Shown: positions 12,351-24,389, numbered from the stretch's first letter. The stretch: DNA of 64,000 nucleotides from Maratus speciosus (GCA_963932465.1 OZ010788.1:198836559-198900558); one strand, 5' to 3'. Made by a program: numbers and translations. Notes: generated from the letters alone by a model not told the origin.

Positions 12351-12770
12351 TTTAACCAATTGATCGCGCAAAAAATCACGAAATTTTGTAAGTCGGTCGT
12401 GAAAAGAAAATCACGAATTTTGACAAACAATCTGGAAAAGAATCGGGAATTTCGTCGAAAGATCTCTGAAACAAATAGTAACTACCATCAGTCGGTCGTG
12501 GAAAAAATATATCGCGAATTCGGACAAGTGGTGGTGAAAAAAAAAAAAAATTTCGTCGTCGTAAAGAATTTGCGAAATTTGTCGAAGGATCGCGGAAAAA
12601 AATCGCAAAATCTCCTTCAAGGATAGTATAAAAAGATCTCAGAAAGAAAGAGGTATTTTAGTCAATCGATTGGGGGGAGAAATCGCGAATTTTGGAATTC
12701 GTCGCGGAAAAAAACGCGAATCTCCTCAAACAACCGTTGGAAAAGTGCGTTTGGGAAGAAGACTTTACAA
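10882..12770 (+). repeat. Degenerate 33-bp minisatellite array, right part, with longer-range periodicity
   Basis: Continuation of the array at 590-1041. Larger blocks recur: 12068-12210 parallels 10877-11060, and 12340-12560 parallels 11600-11800, so there is a higher-order unit of roughly 0.6-0.75 kb. The stretch 11190-11470 carries the same words in reverse complement (TTCGCGTTTTTTCCGCGATC). A long A-run at 12317-12345 breaks one block. Apparent open frames here, such as 11728-12243, are by-products of the triplet-multiple period. Confidence 0.85.
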
Positions 12771-12874
12771 GCGCTTTGAAGAAAAAGATCTAACATTTTC
12801 TGTAAAGATAGTCTCTGAAATCCGAAAAAAGTGGCTTTTTAATAGTTTTCGACCTAAATTAGTCGGCATAGCCT

Positions 12875-12929
12875 CTGGATGCTTAAAATAGTCGCTTTCA
12901 GTAGCATTTTAGTAGCAAGTGCAACCCTG
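12875..12929 (+). repeat. Right terminus of a large hAT-like element holding the 33-bp array
   Basis: The sequence TAGTAGCAAGTGCAACCCTG ends at 12929; its reverse complement starts CAGGGTTGCAC, which resembles hAT termini. The left end would be at or just before base 1. The identification is an inference from end sequence and the mirror similarity at 1-33. Confidence 0.45.
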
Positions 12930-13300
12930 GAATTGTATGTTAAGAAAAATCGGAATTTTATGAGAAATTGAGTCGGGCCGGACCGGGCCTGATTTAATTG
13001 ATTTTTCCACGGGCCAGGCTTATTTTCACTGATTTTTGTACGAGCCGGGCCTGGCCGTAAACTGTGAAAATATAAACGGGCCGGGGTCAGGTGGAAGTTT
13101 TAATTTTTACGCCGAGATGGGCCCGAGCCTTGAAATTGCGGTTCATGCAGACCTCTAGTGTGCCTCTGCAGGGCCTTGCAAAGAGCGGGCTAAAGGAGCG
13201 GTCGGTCGCCCAGGGCACAAAATTTATGCTGCGAACCACAGTTTTATTCATTTTTTGGCCGCCGATCATTTTCTGGTAAATTCCGTTTTCTCTCTTGATA
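12930..13300. mobile_element. GC-rich TE fragments (hAT-like debris)
   Basis: A block with GGGCCGGACCGGGCCTG and GAGCCGGGCCTGGCC (12974-13060) ends in GCAGACCTCTA at 13148-13158, whose reverse complement TAGAGGTCTGC looks like a hAT terminus. It is followed by a second GC-rich piece with GGGCTAAAGGAGCGGTCGG and CGCCCAGGGCACAAA. Opposing short open frames at 13087-13279 mirror each other and are not genes. Confidence 0.45.
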
Positions 13301-13494
13301 ATTTTTTTTCCTGGCGCAAAACATCATGCACTCTCTAACAAATAAGTGCAATTATCCCTTATGTTATTTAGTTGTTCTGAATTCCTAAATTAAAATTAAA
13401 GCTTTTAAAGTTCAAAAATAAACGCGAAACATTTATTCAATAGAATTTATTTATGTTTCTGCACGTTATCAATTTTATTACACCCATCACAAAG

Positions 13495-13615
13495 AGAAAG
13501 TTTTTTTTTTTTGGGGGGGGGGGGGCGCAAAATTGAAAATTCGCTCGGGGCGCAGTTTCACGGCCTTGGTGCCCCCCCCCCCCCCCAAAAAAAAAAAATT
13601 TCTGGTCACGCTACG
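13495..13615. repeat. Poly-T/poly-G to poly-C/poly-A inverted repeat
   Basis: A run of T then about 12 G, a 47-base GC-rich centre (GCTCGGGGCGCAGTTTCACG) and then about 14 C followed by 12 A form a hairpin whose arms are pure homopolymers. TCTGGTCACGCTACGCCTAT follows. Confidence 0.8.
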
Positions 13616-13800
13616 CCTATGATATCATTGGAAGAAATGCAAAATATGGCCAACGTATAAAAATATGTAAAAGTTTTTGATATATTTTCTATGTAGTTTT
13701 CCTGTATATATTATATATCCTGTATATTTTAGTATTTTCATGTAGTTTTTAAAAGACTGCCTAAAAATTCACTCGCTTCTTCAGAAAATCCATTTCCAAT

Positions 13801-14838
13801 TAGGGATGCGCCGAATATTCGGTATCTATTCGGTATTCAGCCTATTTGGCCATGTTACCGAATATTCGGTTTGGCCGAATATCAAAATATTCGGCCGAGC
13901 CGAATACTTAAAAAAAACCTTTTAAACATATTTTTTAAAACCTTATACAACTTCTTCGTTTAAGAGTCAACTTATAAAGATATCCATAATAATTAGAAGC
14001 AAAATCATATTTAAATAAAAGATAATGTTTTTACATTATTTATTTGCTGTTTGTTAAGTATTATTAAAGAAAATTAACCAATCACGAGGATTTTCATTGG
14101 AATTAATTATGTACAAATGCAAGTTCCTGAACAATGTCCAGTAAATAATCTGTTTCTAGCTAAGATTTTCAGAACAACATTTACAATCTCTGAAAATGAT
14201 TGCCCTCTCCAGACACCGATCTATGATGCATTTAAAAACTTCCTTGCTTAATCAAAGGGAGTAGAACAGTTATTCTTGCTAAGTTGCCACCATATAAAAT
14301 TTGAATAGATTGTATTATTTATTTACTTTTACTTTAGTCTCTGCCTGACAAACAAATAATATATGATCCTGTACAATTTTTCTTCCATTTTTTTTCACAA
14401 ATTCTCTTTGATTTTAAAATGTTTCTTTTAGAATTTAAGAAAATTTTATTCATCTGTTTTAATTTTAGAAGAAGCCATAAAATTTAAAATTTTATTAATT
14501 AAAAAAGTTTTATAACTATCCTCATCTTAAATAACTCAAAGCAGATTTTTTTCAGCATAAAGTTTACTTGAAAAAAACTCTTGTTTATTAGAATAAAAGT
14601 TTCTATTTTAAATGTTATATAAAATTGTTTTAAAATGTAACATTTTAGTGCCTTTAAACTTTGAAATATAAAAGTATTCGACAAGCTGAATGTTCGATAT
14701 TTGGCCGAATAATTACTGTTCGGCAGGCCGAGTATTCGGCCAAGCAGTTACTGTTTGGCTAGCCGAATATTCAGTATTCGGTTCGCCTGTAGGCCGAATA
14801 TTCGGTATTCGGTCAAATCACTATTTGGTGCATCCCTA
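13801..14838 (+). mobile_element. Non-autonomous hAT element, TSD TTTCCAAT
   Basis: Ends TAGGGATGC and GCATCCCTA are inverted repeats, and the element is flanked by a perfect 8-bp duplication TTTCCAAT at 13793-13800 and 14839-14846. Subterminal regions are dense in the word CCGAATATTCGG and relatives in both directions (13811-13910 and 14680-14815). The AT-rich interior has no transposase. A diverged, inverted copy starts at 63155. Confidence 0.93.
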
Positions 14839-14846
14839 TTTCCAAT

Positions 14847-15369
14847 GTTTATTAGATTAATGTAATTTTTGCACACCTATTTATTTCAATTTACTTAAAT
14901 AATTATTCAAATTTGAGTAGTGCATTATTCTTTCTATCATAATTTTTTTTAAATCCAGCTACAGATTACAATTTTCTTGGTCTAAGTTTAGTAGGAGTTA
15001 TATTTGATTATGTTCATTGTTAATTTTGAAATATCTGAGCCAGTTTTGACATTTTGTATTTCATTTCTAAGGCCATATTTTTTGATGGCCTCATAGAAAT
15101 TTTTATGTATGTTATAGATGTTAACGGAGACAAATGAAAATCAATTTTGGCTTTTTTTTTTAAACACAATAACAATATTACTGAAAACAAAATAGTAATA
15201 ATAAATGAGCCATTTCCTTTTAACATTTTCTGCTTACAGCTATCTAGATTTTTAATGTATTAAGTTCTTTTTTTTATGAGGTTAAATTTATAGATTATTA
15301 TATTGTTTAATATTGTATGAAAATTTTCATTCCTTATGCCTATCTAATTATGTTAAACTTCCTATTTAG
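14847..15369. other. AT-rich upstream intron, nothing recognised
   Basis: No coding motif, tRNA or TE end was recognised between the hAT element and the first exon seen. A polypyrimidine-poor stretch leads to the TATTTAG acceptor. Confidence 0.5.
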
Positions 15370-15474
15370 GCAGGCTAAAGCTCTTTTAAGTATCATCAGA
15401 GGCAAATACTTTGAAGATCTTCTTAAAATAAAAGAAGACACACCTGATCAGTATAAACCCTTTCCATTACCATG
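15370..15474 (+). CDS. NSUN2: NSUN2 exon (first seen): segment before YPEELAW
   Basis: The frame begins with the last base of a split codon, then CAG GCT AAA (QAK), and runs through KYFEDLL to FPLP, ending TG before donor GTAAAC; the split TG|G codon gives the Trp of the conserved W-Y-P-E-E-L motif. The segment matches the HAK...KYFKEL...LSW stretch of vertebrate NSUN2 in position and spacing. The acceptor could be the AG at 15368-15369 or the AG at 15372-15373; the first keeps a Gln where relatives have His and gives a phase that the upstream exon must match. The upstream exon was not recognised in 1-15369, so it probably lies outside the window. Confidence 0.88.
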
Positions 15475-17031
15475 GTAAACTGCTTCTATTTTAAATGTTA
15501 ATTTATTTTTATTTTAGTGATTTATATTACAGAATGAATGTAAAATATGTTTATTTTTAATGATAGCATTACTTAATTAAAGTTGTAATGTAAAGTTTTT
15601 ATATTAGAATAGAATATTTTAAGATTAGTTATTTCAGAATAATGTTGCATTTAATGCAATTTTTTTTTAATTAACATTTCTATACTCTGTGATTTGAGTT
15701 TTTGTTTGCCTTTTATGTTTTGCTGTTATTTTAAAATTTTACTTAAAATTGTAAATGTGCATATTATTAACTATTGAAAATCAGCATATTTTTTGCTGAG
15801 TTGTTGCTTTGTCCCATGATGCATAATAGGCCGAGTTTACTAAACACGAAAAAACAAAAAAGAAATGACTGTTCCAGAAGATTTAATTCTTTATATGTTG
15901 AGCATCCAGAAAGTATATGTGACTTCTAGTTCATTTCAAGTCAAAAAAGTTATCTTATGTAGCTTTAAATATACCTACAATAAGTGTTGAATGATTTTAC
16001 ATTTTAAACAAAAATCTTAATAAAAAAGACTTGCAAGAAGCTTTTTTCTTTATTTTCAGCGTCTCCCATCAAATACATTTAAACTTAAAAAAAAAACTCT
16101 CATTGTCCAAATTAAAATTTTTTTTTATGTATTATAAATATAATATTTCTAAACCCTGTTTATAGTTTTCATGCTAAAATATTGATATTTAGCTCTGAAA
16201 ATGGTGCAGATCAAGAGCAAAGGCCGTGTGTGTATGCATGATTTAGCATCAAGTGATGAGAAAAAATCCTGAAATCGTTTCCAGAAATTATTTTTTCTGA
16301 AAAGGTTTATATTAATACAATCGAACCTCGTTAATACGAAATTGAAGGGACTGTGAATTTTCTTCATGTTATCTGGGATTTCATGTTAATTGTCAAATAT
16401 CCCTGCTCTTAAAATAATAAATAAAGAAGATATAGAAAATTTAATTAAGAAATAAAACAAATTGGTCATTTTATGCAATAATAAATTTATTTACCTGATA
16501 ATCATTTAAAAAAAAATCTTTTATTGACTTTTGCTTCAATTTTTATACATTACTGCTTTCAGGAATGAAAATTATAGAGAGTGTGCTATTAATAGGGTAT
16601 TCAACATTTTGTCACAATTTCTGATTTTTTTTTTTTTCAGCACTTTATCACTAACTTCTTTTTTAAATGTTTACATCATTTCTAAAGATATAGCTTGCTA
16701 TTTTCAACTCATTATTCATGGAATTCTACAGAGCAACTGCAAACACAGTTTCAAATATATTAGTCAGATAGTTGAGTAGGGGTTGTCATTTCTTTCACTC
16801 AAAGGTAGGAAGGACACTTCGGAAAACCTGGAATCATTTTCAAACTGCAAGAAAAGTTCTATTTTTAGTAAGAGTATGTGACATATAAGTTTAAAATATC
16901 CCAAACTTCATATTAAAGAATTATGTTTTGACTTTGAAGCAAAAAATTTTTTTTTGCCTTAAGCGGGACTTGGTGAAATTCTATTTTGTATTAAACGAAT
17001 TAATTAACATTGATTTTCAGACTTACTTGAT

Positions 17032-18291
17032 GGCCCCAAAGCAGAATATGCTTAAAACTGCGACGTACGTCGCAGAACAACAGATTTCTCTGCAGAACAT
17101 TTCAAATTCTGATTTTAAGCAAAATTCGCCATTCATTCATTGAAAAAAAAAAAAAATCTCAAGTCATCAACTGGTCACAGAAAAAAAATGTGAAATTCAT
17201 TAGTCGATCTCGATCATAAGAAAAATTGTGAAATTAATTCTTCAGTTGGAAAAAATGCTAAATTCGTTGAACAGTCGCTGGAAAAAAATCTCTGATTTTC
17301 GCCTATTGTCAACCAGAAAAAACTTCAAAATTTGCCATTCGGTAGAAACAAAATTTCATGAAATTCGCAAATCAGTTGCGAGTCAAAAAAGCGAAATTCG
17401 TCAGCGGATTGTGTGATAAAAACATGAAATTCGACGATCAGTGGTGGAAAATCCCCCGCAAATTTTGCCAATCAGTCGTAAGAAAAAGATGTAAAATGTG
17501 GCAATATGTAGAAGGAAAATACCACCAAATTTGCCAATCGGTTGCATGTAAAAAGGTGAAAGTCGTCAGTGGATTGTTGGAAAAAACACAAAATTACTTG
17601 AACAGTTGTGGGAAAAGACTCACGACTTTCTCCAATCGGTCGCAAGAAAAAGCTGCAAGATTTTGCAATCAGTAAAAAGAAAATATTGCAAAATTTTCCA
17701 ATCAGTTGCGGGTAAAAAAAACTGCAAAATTCATTTGTGGATTGTTGGAAAAAATTGTGCAATTTGTGAGTAGATCGTCGCAGAAAGCCGTGAAAAAAAT
17801 CATCGATCAGCCAAGGGCAAAAAATTCATAATGTTCTCCAAAAGGTCTGAAGAAAAGACTGTAAAAGTTGCCAATCTATAGAGGGAAAATATTGTGAAAT
17901 TCGCTAATCAAAGTGGAAAAAAATAGCAAAATTCATCGATGAGTCGCAAATTAATTTGGCAGTCGATCAAGGAAAAATCTAAAAAATATTGTGAAATTCG
18001 CCTATCCGTCATGAGGAAAAATTGCGAAATTCATCAGTCGGTCAGAGAAAAATCATGAAACTCAGTCGGCCCTGGAAAAAAATATCGTGAAATTCTACTG
18101 ATAAATCGGAACTCTAAACAAAACAGTTAAAATTATTTTTTTTGAAACAGAATGCATTTCTGTAGAAGATGCAAAAACACTCCTACATATACAAGAACAG
18201 CCCCTGGGTTTTTCCTTTTTACTCCTGCAGAACATTTTTGATCAACTGAAAGTATGTTGCAGAACATTGCAAAATATTCTGCTTTGGGGCC
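17032..18291. mobile_element. TIR element whose interior is a 33-bp minisatellite
   Basis: Perfect 18-bp inverted ends, GGCCCCAAAGCAGAATAT at 17032-17049 and its complement at 18274-18291, with subterminal CTGCAGAACATTT words near both ends. No clear target duplication was seen. The interior (about 17160-18110) is filled with diverged 33-bp units related to those at 590-1041 and 10882-12770. Confidence 0.75.
17160..18110 (+). repeat. Degenerate 33-bp minisatellite array, second locus
   Basis: About 28 units on the theme GAAATTCGCCAATCAGTCGC plus an A-run, for example 17341, 17374 and 17407 at 33-base steps. Open frames such as 17358-17675 follow the period and are not genes. Confidence 0.85.
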
Positions 18292-18389
18292 TAATGGGAC
18301 CACAGTATTACTTCATGTTAAGCAAAATTTCACATTAAGTGATTTCGTGTTAACGAGGTTCGACTTTATTTTTAAAAGATGTTTTTTTA

Positions 18390-18799
18390 AAGCTGGGCAT
18401 ACACTTGCTTTGCTTCTGATCAATTGTCGGCAAATGATCATGTGACATCCATCTTATGGACATTTTTTTCATTCTTGAATTTTCATGTAAAATATTGTGC
18501 ACCTGATCATTTAAGATGCCTAATGCCTTAGCAATCTCATTCACTTTTAATATTCTGTCTTCCATCACCATATTATGGACTTTTTCAATGGCTACTAGAG
18601 TTGTGACCTCAACAGCTTGCCAGGCATAATCTATCCTCATATAGCCACTTTGAAAATTTCCGAACCACTTGCAAATTGTTCTAATTGGTGTAGCAGACTC
18701 TTGATAATTTTTTTCCCATTTTGATTTTAGTTTCTTGTGCCGTTTTTGCCTTTCAAAAAATACTATTTCTTCTAATTTAATGAAATTCATTTTCATCAT
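18390..18799 (-). pseudogene. Mariner transposase relic (N-terminal DNA-binding part)
   Basis: The minus-strand frame shows mariner-type features: ICKWFGNFQSG (second helix-turn-helix approach), VEKVH-like IEKVHNMVMEDRILKV, NEIAKALGI, VHNILHE and SIRWM with DQKQ. These correspond to the two helix-turn-helix modules and linker of mariner transposases. The DDD catalytic domain is absent, the frame stops matching after DQKQ, and no terminal inverted repeats were found. Lies in the intron between the first two exons seen, just right of the pogo-like element. Confidence 0.75.
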
Positions 18800-18899
18800 T
18801 TTCTTTCACAATATGCTGTAATTCATCTACTAAACTGACTTTCCAAGGACAAAAGAATGACTGTATCTGAATGAAACTCCACACACCCATCTGCTAGAC

Positions 18900-19525
<626 letters not shown>

Positions 19526-19567
19526 TAACAAATTTGCATCTTTAAAATAATTTAATTTGTTTTCTAG

Positions 19568-19666
<99 letters not shown>

Positions 19667-20079
19667 TAAGCAGTAATTGTATTGTGTAGTTTTGATTTCT
19701 ATTTTTCCATATTGAAACACTGGATTGATGCTATAATTTGAATAAAACTGTTGCATCAATCCTCATCTTTTAATGCAGAAAAAAAACAGAAACAGATACT
19801 TTATTATAATATATTAATAACTTTATTTAATATATTTATGTTATACTTTATACAATATAATATGTCTTATGTAGAAAATATATAGACTATGTGGGAAAAA
19901 AACACCAACAATAATAATTTCTTGTGTCACAGTAACATAATACCCAACACCAAGAACTAGAATAGGAAAAAAAAATATATGTGTTAAAAAATTAAATTTA
20001 AAAAAGTTTTTATTATTGTTATTTTTTAAGTTAATCAATGTTTACTGTATGTTGTAAGAACCAACTGTGATATTAAGTG

Positions 20080-20900
20080 TCAAAAAAAAAAAAAAAGTGC
20101 AAGAAAGAAAGAGAGAGAGCACCTTCTAGCGAGGAGGATGAGAACTAAAATAAAGATATGTAGGGAAATATGCATGGTTGGTGATGTGAAATGAAAGTAG
20201 AGCTAGCAAAAGGTGGACTGATAAAAGAAAGAAGAGCAACCTTTACCGGAGAAGATGGGAGCTAAAACAAAGTGGAGAAGGAAATGATTACAGGTACAAA
20301 GGTGAAAGTTATATGAAAATCTGATGATTAGAAGACAAAAAAAAAAAAACAAAAAAAACCCTAAGAAATACTATGTGTATAACAACAAAAATGCCATATG
20401 GTGGCGAGTGCAAAAATCTGCTAAAGCTTAGAAAAGTTGTTCAAATGAAACAGAAAATCAGAGAAAGATAGGGCATAAGCCCAGGAGCCTGAAAATGTAA
20501 AAACCCAGAATACAAAAGCAATATAAAGGAAGAAAATGATAAAAATGAGGGGACAGAGCCCTTAATATCTCAGAAACTAAGGCCTCTAGGATAAAATAAA
20601 GGCTCATTAAAGAAGAAAAGAGGAGTGAGAGATAAAAGAAATCTATAGGGGGAGGCAACTGAAAAATAGCTAGGAGAAAAGGAATAAACACACACACACA
20701 CAAAAAAAAGACTGAAGAAAAGAAAGGGACATAGAAAATGCATATACATGCATCTAAAGGATAAATACACTGCAGGCAGCAATCTAGGGAGATAAAACTA
20801 GGAGAAGCTAGAGAGAAAATAAAGAAAATAAGACCCTAAAACTAGAACTGTATCTGTAAGACCCTGTAGAATTGAATAACATAAGCCACTATGCCCCCTA
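20080..20900. repeat. Purine-rich (A/G) low-complexity block
   Basis: About 0.8 kb where the plus strand is dominated by A and G (AAGAAAGAAAGAGAGAGAGC at about 20101, a CACACA run at 20690-20702, A-runs at 20339-20357). The minus-strand open frames 20458-20782 are low-complexity pyrimidine translations, not genes. Confidence 0.6.
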
Positions 20901-21357
20901 ACCAATATCAGTTACTAACATAAAAGATTTTAAAAGCCAATACACTTCATTGAGAAATTATGACTTAAACCAGAAATGCTGTAAGTGTGAAATCCCCACT
21001 GCCGAAACTAAATGCTAAACACAAATTTATGAGCTACATCCAGGGTGTGTGGGGATTGTGTGTGTGTGGGAGAGATGTGCGAGGAACAAAAGTCAATGAG
21101 AAAATATGGCATAAACCGATTGTGTCTGACTCTGACAGCTTTATAGATTCTTTTGATTTGCCCATTACAGGGGATGCTCGATAAGATCAAATTGGATACA
21201 AATAGTAACTGTTAGACTGGAGTCATCAAGAAACAATTGATACAATCAAGAGAATCGATAAAAAGATCTCGTCATCCCCAATACTAGTTATGAGCACGAA
21301 GTTTTTGATTATAGACAAGTTCCATTTTCAGAGTCTTTTCTGTTGTTTTATGTATTA

Positions 21358-22046
21358 CAGTAGACTCTCTTAAATTCGCACAGCTTGGGACCAGAGGTTG
21401 TGCGGATTTTAGAATTTTGCAGATTTCTGGTCATTGCTTTATTTACATTTTTTAAACTGTAATTTGAATGTAATAATGCAACCGAAATATACTGAATGCT
21501 TGCAATATAGTAAAGTATTAAAATAATTAAAGTAATAAACTAAAGTAATAAAAAGTAGGATAATTTTTTAAATGATTACATTATTAAAAGCAAAAGTCAG
21601 GTAAATAATTAATAATGTATAATTAAATATGCATAATAAAGGTGATACATTTTTCTTGGATTATTCAATAAAACTTTCTTGTTAAAGGTACTCTATTAGT
21701 TCACATAAAAATCATGAAGTAAAGAAGTTTTATTTGAGGTTTTGGAAGTCTTAATAACCAAAAAAGCTTGTTTAATGCATAAATATTTTTGGTAAAAAGA
21801 TTGTGATTACCAGTGATATCAGCAATATCTTGATTTTTTTTTTCCCAGAAATAAATTTATACTTCCTTCATGAAAAACCACGAGTTCAGTAATATTATCG
21901 AGAATCACATATTAAAATACATACAGAATGATATAAAACTAAAAAAATTCTGTAATTTTGACCTTATATCTGAACTGAAAGTTTCATTGTTTACATGTTG
22001 CGATGATGTGTGGATTTTAGAGTTGCAGATTTTAGGGAGTCTATTG
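21358..22046 (+). mobile_element. pogo/Tigger-like MITE, copy 1
   Basis: Ends CAGTAGACTCTCTTAAATTC and (reverse complement) CAATAGACTCCC are imperfect inverted repeats flanked by TA at 21356-21357 and 22047-22048. AT-rich interior without transposase. A related 713-bp copy is at 37223-37935. Confidence 0.82.
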
Positions 22047-22244
22047 TATTATGTAGTTGAGTAAAATAATATGTCTAACATATGCAATACAATAACTTTA
22101 TCTTGAAAAAATTCTTAATTAGCAGTAGAAAATTTGCTAAAAATGTAACATTCAAATTATTTTCTAATTTTGTTTTTCATAATCATTGTTAATTTTATCG
22201 ATATTTTCTGTTATCCTTAAGTTTTTATTTATTTAATTTGCTAG

Positions 22245-22326
22245 GTCCTTGACATGTGTGCTGCTCCTGGCTCTAAAACAGCTCAATTGATTGAATTTCT
22301 CCATAAAGATGAAGAAAAAATACCTG
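22245..22326 (+). CDS. NSUN2: NSUN2 exon: SAM-binding motif I ([10 protein letters not shown])
   Basis: After CTAG at 22241-22244 the exon reads [27 protein letters not shown] and ends with the first base of a split Asp codon before [16 protein letters not shown] is the S-adenosylmethionine-binding loop shared by NOL1/NOP2/SUN-domain RNA cytosine methyltransferases. Length 82 bp, entering in phase 0 and leaving after codon base 1. Confidence 0.97.
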
Positions 22327-24133
22327 GTATAGTATCATTTTAATACCTAATTAATGAAATGTGCTGATATTTAAAGAAATGACTTAAAAACTTAAATAAT
22401 GAATTCTTTTGACTTTGATCCTTTTTAATAAATGAAAAGATGGCTTCAGCCAAACATTCTCGCACACTTTCACATTTATAATATTATTAAGATTTACATT
22501 TCTCTTAATTTCTTTCTTGTGATATTTTTTGTTAGTATTAATAAATTTAGCATTATTATTTAAAAAGTTTTTAATTGGGATTTTTCTTGTTTGCTAAATT
22601 TTCACTAATGTCCTAAATTAAGTTACATTCAGAAAGGAGTCATTGCTGAATTTCTGTGGAATCTTATATCTTAAACAGTGTCTTACTTTTATTAATGATA
22701 GTAATTCTTGAAGTAACATTCTTTGTTGTTATTGCTCTGTTTGAATGAAAGCATTTTCCATTTTTTTAATAAATAAATTACTTATCCAGTTATAAATGAA
22801 ATTTGTCACTTGACAACAGGCTCTTTACTCCTTTTATTCGCTGTCATGTCTGAAAATGTTGTTCAAAACTTCATCTTTGACAGCTTTTCTTGAAAGATTT
22901 TTTGTGTTCACAAAAAATGGAAAATGTCTTTCGATTGCATGCTTTCTGAATAACATCTGTCAATTTCATGCATTTCTGAAGAAAAATGAATTTAAAAATG
23001 TGCCAGAAAATAGTCCTTTTGGATTTTGAACACCCTTAAATACAATATACAAATGAACCTAATTGTGGGTGCTTCATTGCCTTCACCATAGTACTGAGTG
23101 ATTATAAAAATGACAATTATAATAATGGTAGCCTTCTTTAATATGCGAAGCAGAGTTGTACAACAGTAGCCAAATGTTCTGGCAAATATAAAAAAAATAC
23201 TTGAAATTATGCCTTCAATATAAAATAACAAAAAGTATAAAAATAAAAAATTCTTGGTAAATAAATAAAATATTTTGGTAAAAAAAGAAACATCTAAATC
23301 AGTCAATTAGTTCTTGATTTTTAAATTTTGATTTTTTTAACACTCAATTTAAAAACAACCTTCAGAAAACAATTTTTTGAAATTCTAAATATCAATATTT
23401 TTTAAAGTGTAAGATACCATTAGAACTATGAAGGATATATACAAGTGTCCTTATTTATTTATTTTCTGTATGTCCGTCAGGGACTGGGTGAAGGCAATTT
23501 AAGTGATAGGAATAATGGGACCTTTTCCATACTTTCTGCTTGAAGTTCCATGTTTTTCTGTGATATTTGTAGAAGTGATCTTGACTCTGTCAAGCCGAGG
23601 ACAATCAAAGCTTGTTAATTAACGTTCAATTATGATTTTAAATTATTATTTGACTAATTATAAAAAATCTGAGTCTCAGGGTCATGAAGACTTGTCTATC
23701 TGGAACCAAATTTGCTGATGTCTAAATGTGATAGATTTTCTATCCACCGAGAATGAACGTCTTTATCTACCTGTGCACTTATTTTTATTATTATCGATCC
23801 TATTTTTAGTTGATTAGTTAACTAACCTTTTTAGATGGTATATAAAAGTGACAAAGTAATTTTCAATAGATGATTAATGTAAATTTTATATTTAGTTATG
23901 GTAAATACATGGGTAAATTGTGATTAATGGTGTACCTAATCTTTTAATGAACAACTGATAGATTAGAATGTTAATAATTTAGAATAAATAGTATTATTTG
24001 TTAATTATGTGAATAGATTGTAATTAATGGTTTTCTCTCAAATTTTTTTTATTTATATTGCTTTTGTGTGTTGTAACATTTAAATTTGTTTATCTTATTG
24101 CAATTTCTCTTTTTTTCTCTATTTTTTATTCAG
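22327..24133. other. Intron, no feature recognised
   Basis: AT-rich sequence with no TE end or coding motif that I could support. Confidence 0.4.
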
Positions 24134-24270
24134 ATGGTTTGATTGTTGCTAATGATCTTGACAACAAAAGATGTTATATGTTAGTCCATCAAGCTAAACG
24201 CTTGAACAGTCCTTGTCTTATTATTACGAATAATGATGCTGCAAATTTTCCCAACGTTAAAATTTCTCAG
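24134..24270 (+). CDS. NSUN2: NSUN2 exon: VANDLDNKRC, HQAKRL
   Basis: The acceptor TTCAG ends at 24133 and the donor GTAAAT starts at 24271. The exon completes the split Asp and encodes GLIVANDLDNKRC, the LVHQAKRLNSPC helix and the TNNDAANFPN segment. The ANDLDNKR motif positions the acidic residue that contacts the SAM ribose in this enzyme class. The 9.7-kb intron that follows holds a hAT element and a BEL/Pao retrotransposon. Confidence 0.97.
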
Positions 24271-24389
24271 GTAAATATGCTTTCTTTTTTAAATAAAATC
24301 GTCTGTTTATTGCAATTGCAATCCTGATGAGTTTTATCTGTTAACAGTTAAATCTTTATCATCATGTTTTTCACTTATTTATATTAAAT

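Larger units (their letters stand above)
16318..18366 (+). mobile_element. pogo/Tigger-like element with TA target duplication, carrying a nested insertion
   Basis: The left end CAATCGAACCTCGTTAATAC and the right end (whose reverse complement starts AAGTCGAACCTCGTTAACAC) are inverted repeats flanked by TA at 16316-16317 and 18367-18368. The interior has no transposase frame. It contains a second TIR element (17032-18291), so the pogo-like part proper is about 0.8 kb. Confidence 0.8.

Noticed and set aside
1..15369. N-terminal NSUN2 exons
   Set aside because: I looked for ITGYK-, NKLFE- and YPEIV-like coding stretches on the plus strand and found none I could support; they are probably upstream of the window.
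17358..17762. Opposing open frames of about 100 codons
   Set aside because: Same cause: the second 33-bp array.
18390..18799. Intact host gene for a DNA-binding protein
   Set aside because: The motifs match the mariner N-terminal domain, the frame is broken after DQKQ and the catalytic domain is missing.
20458..20782. Minus-strand hydrophobic open frames
   Set aside because: They translate a purine-rich low-complexity block into L/F/S-rich strings; no homologous motif or splice context.
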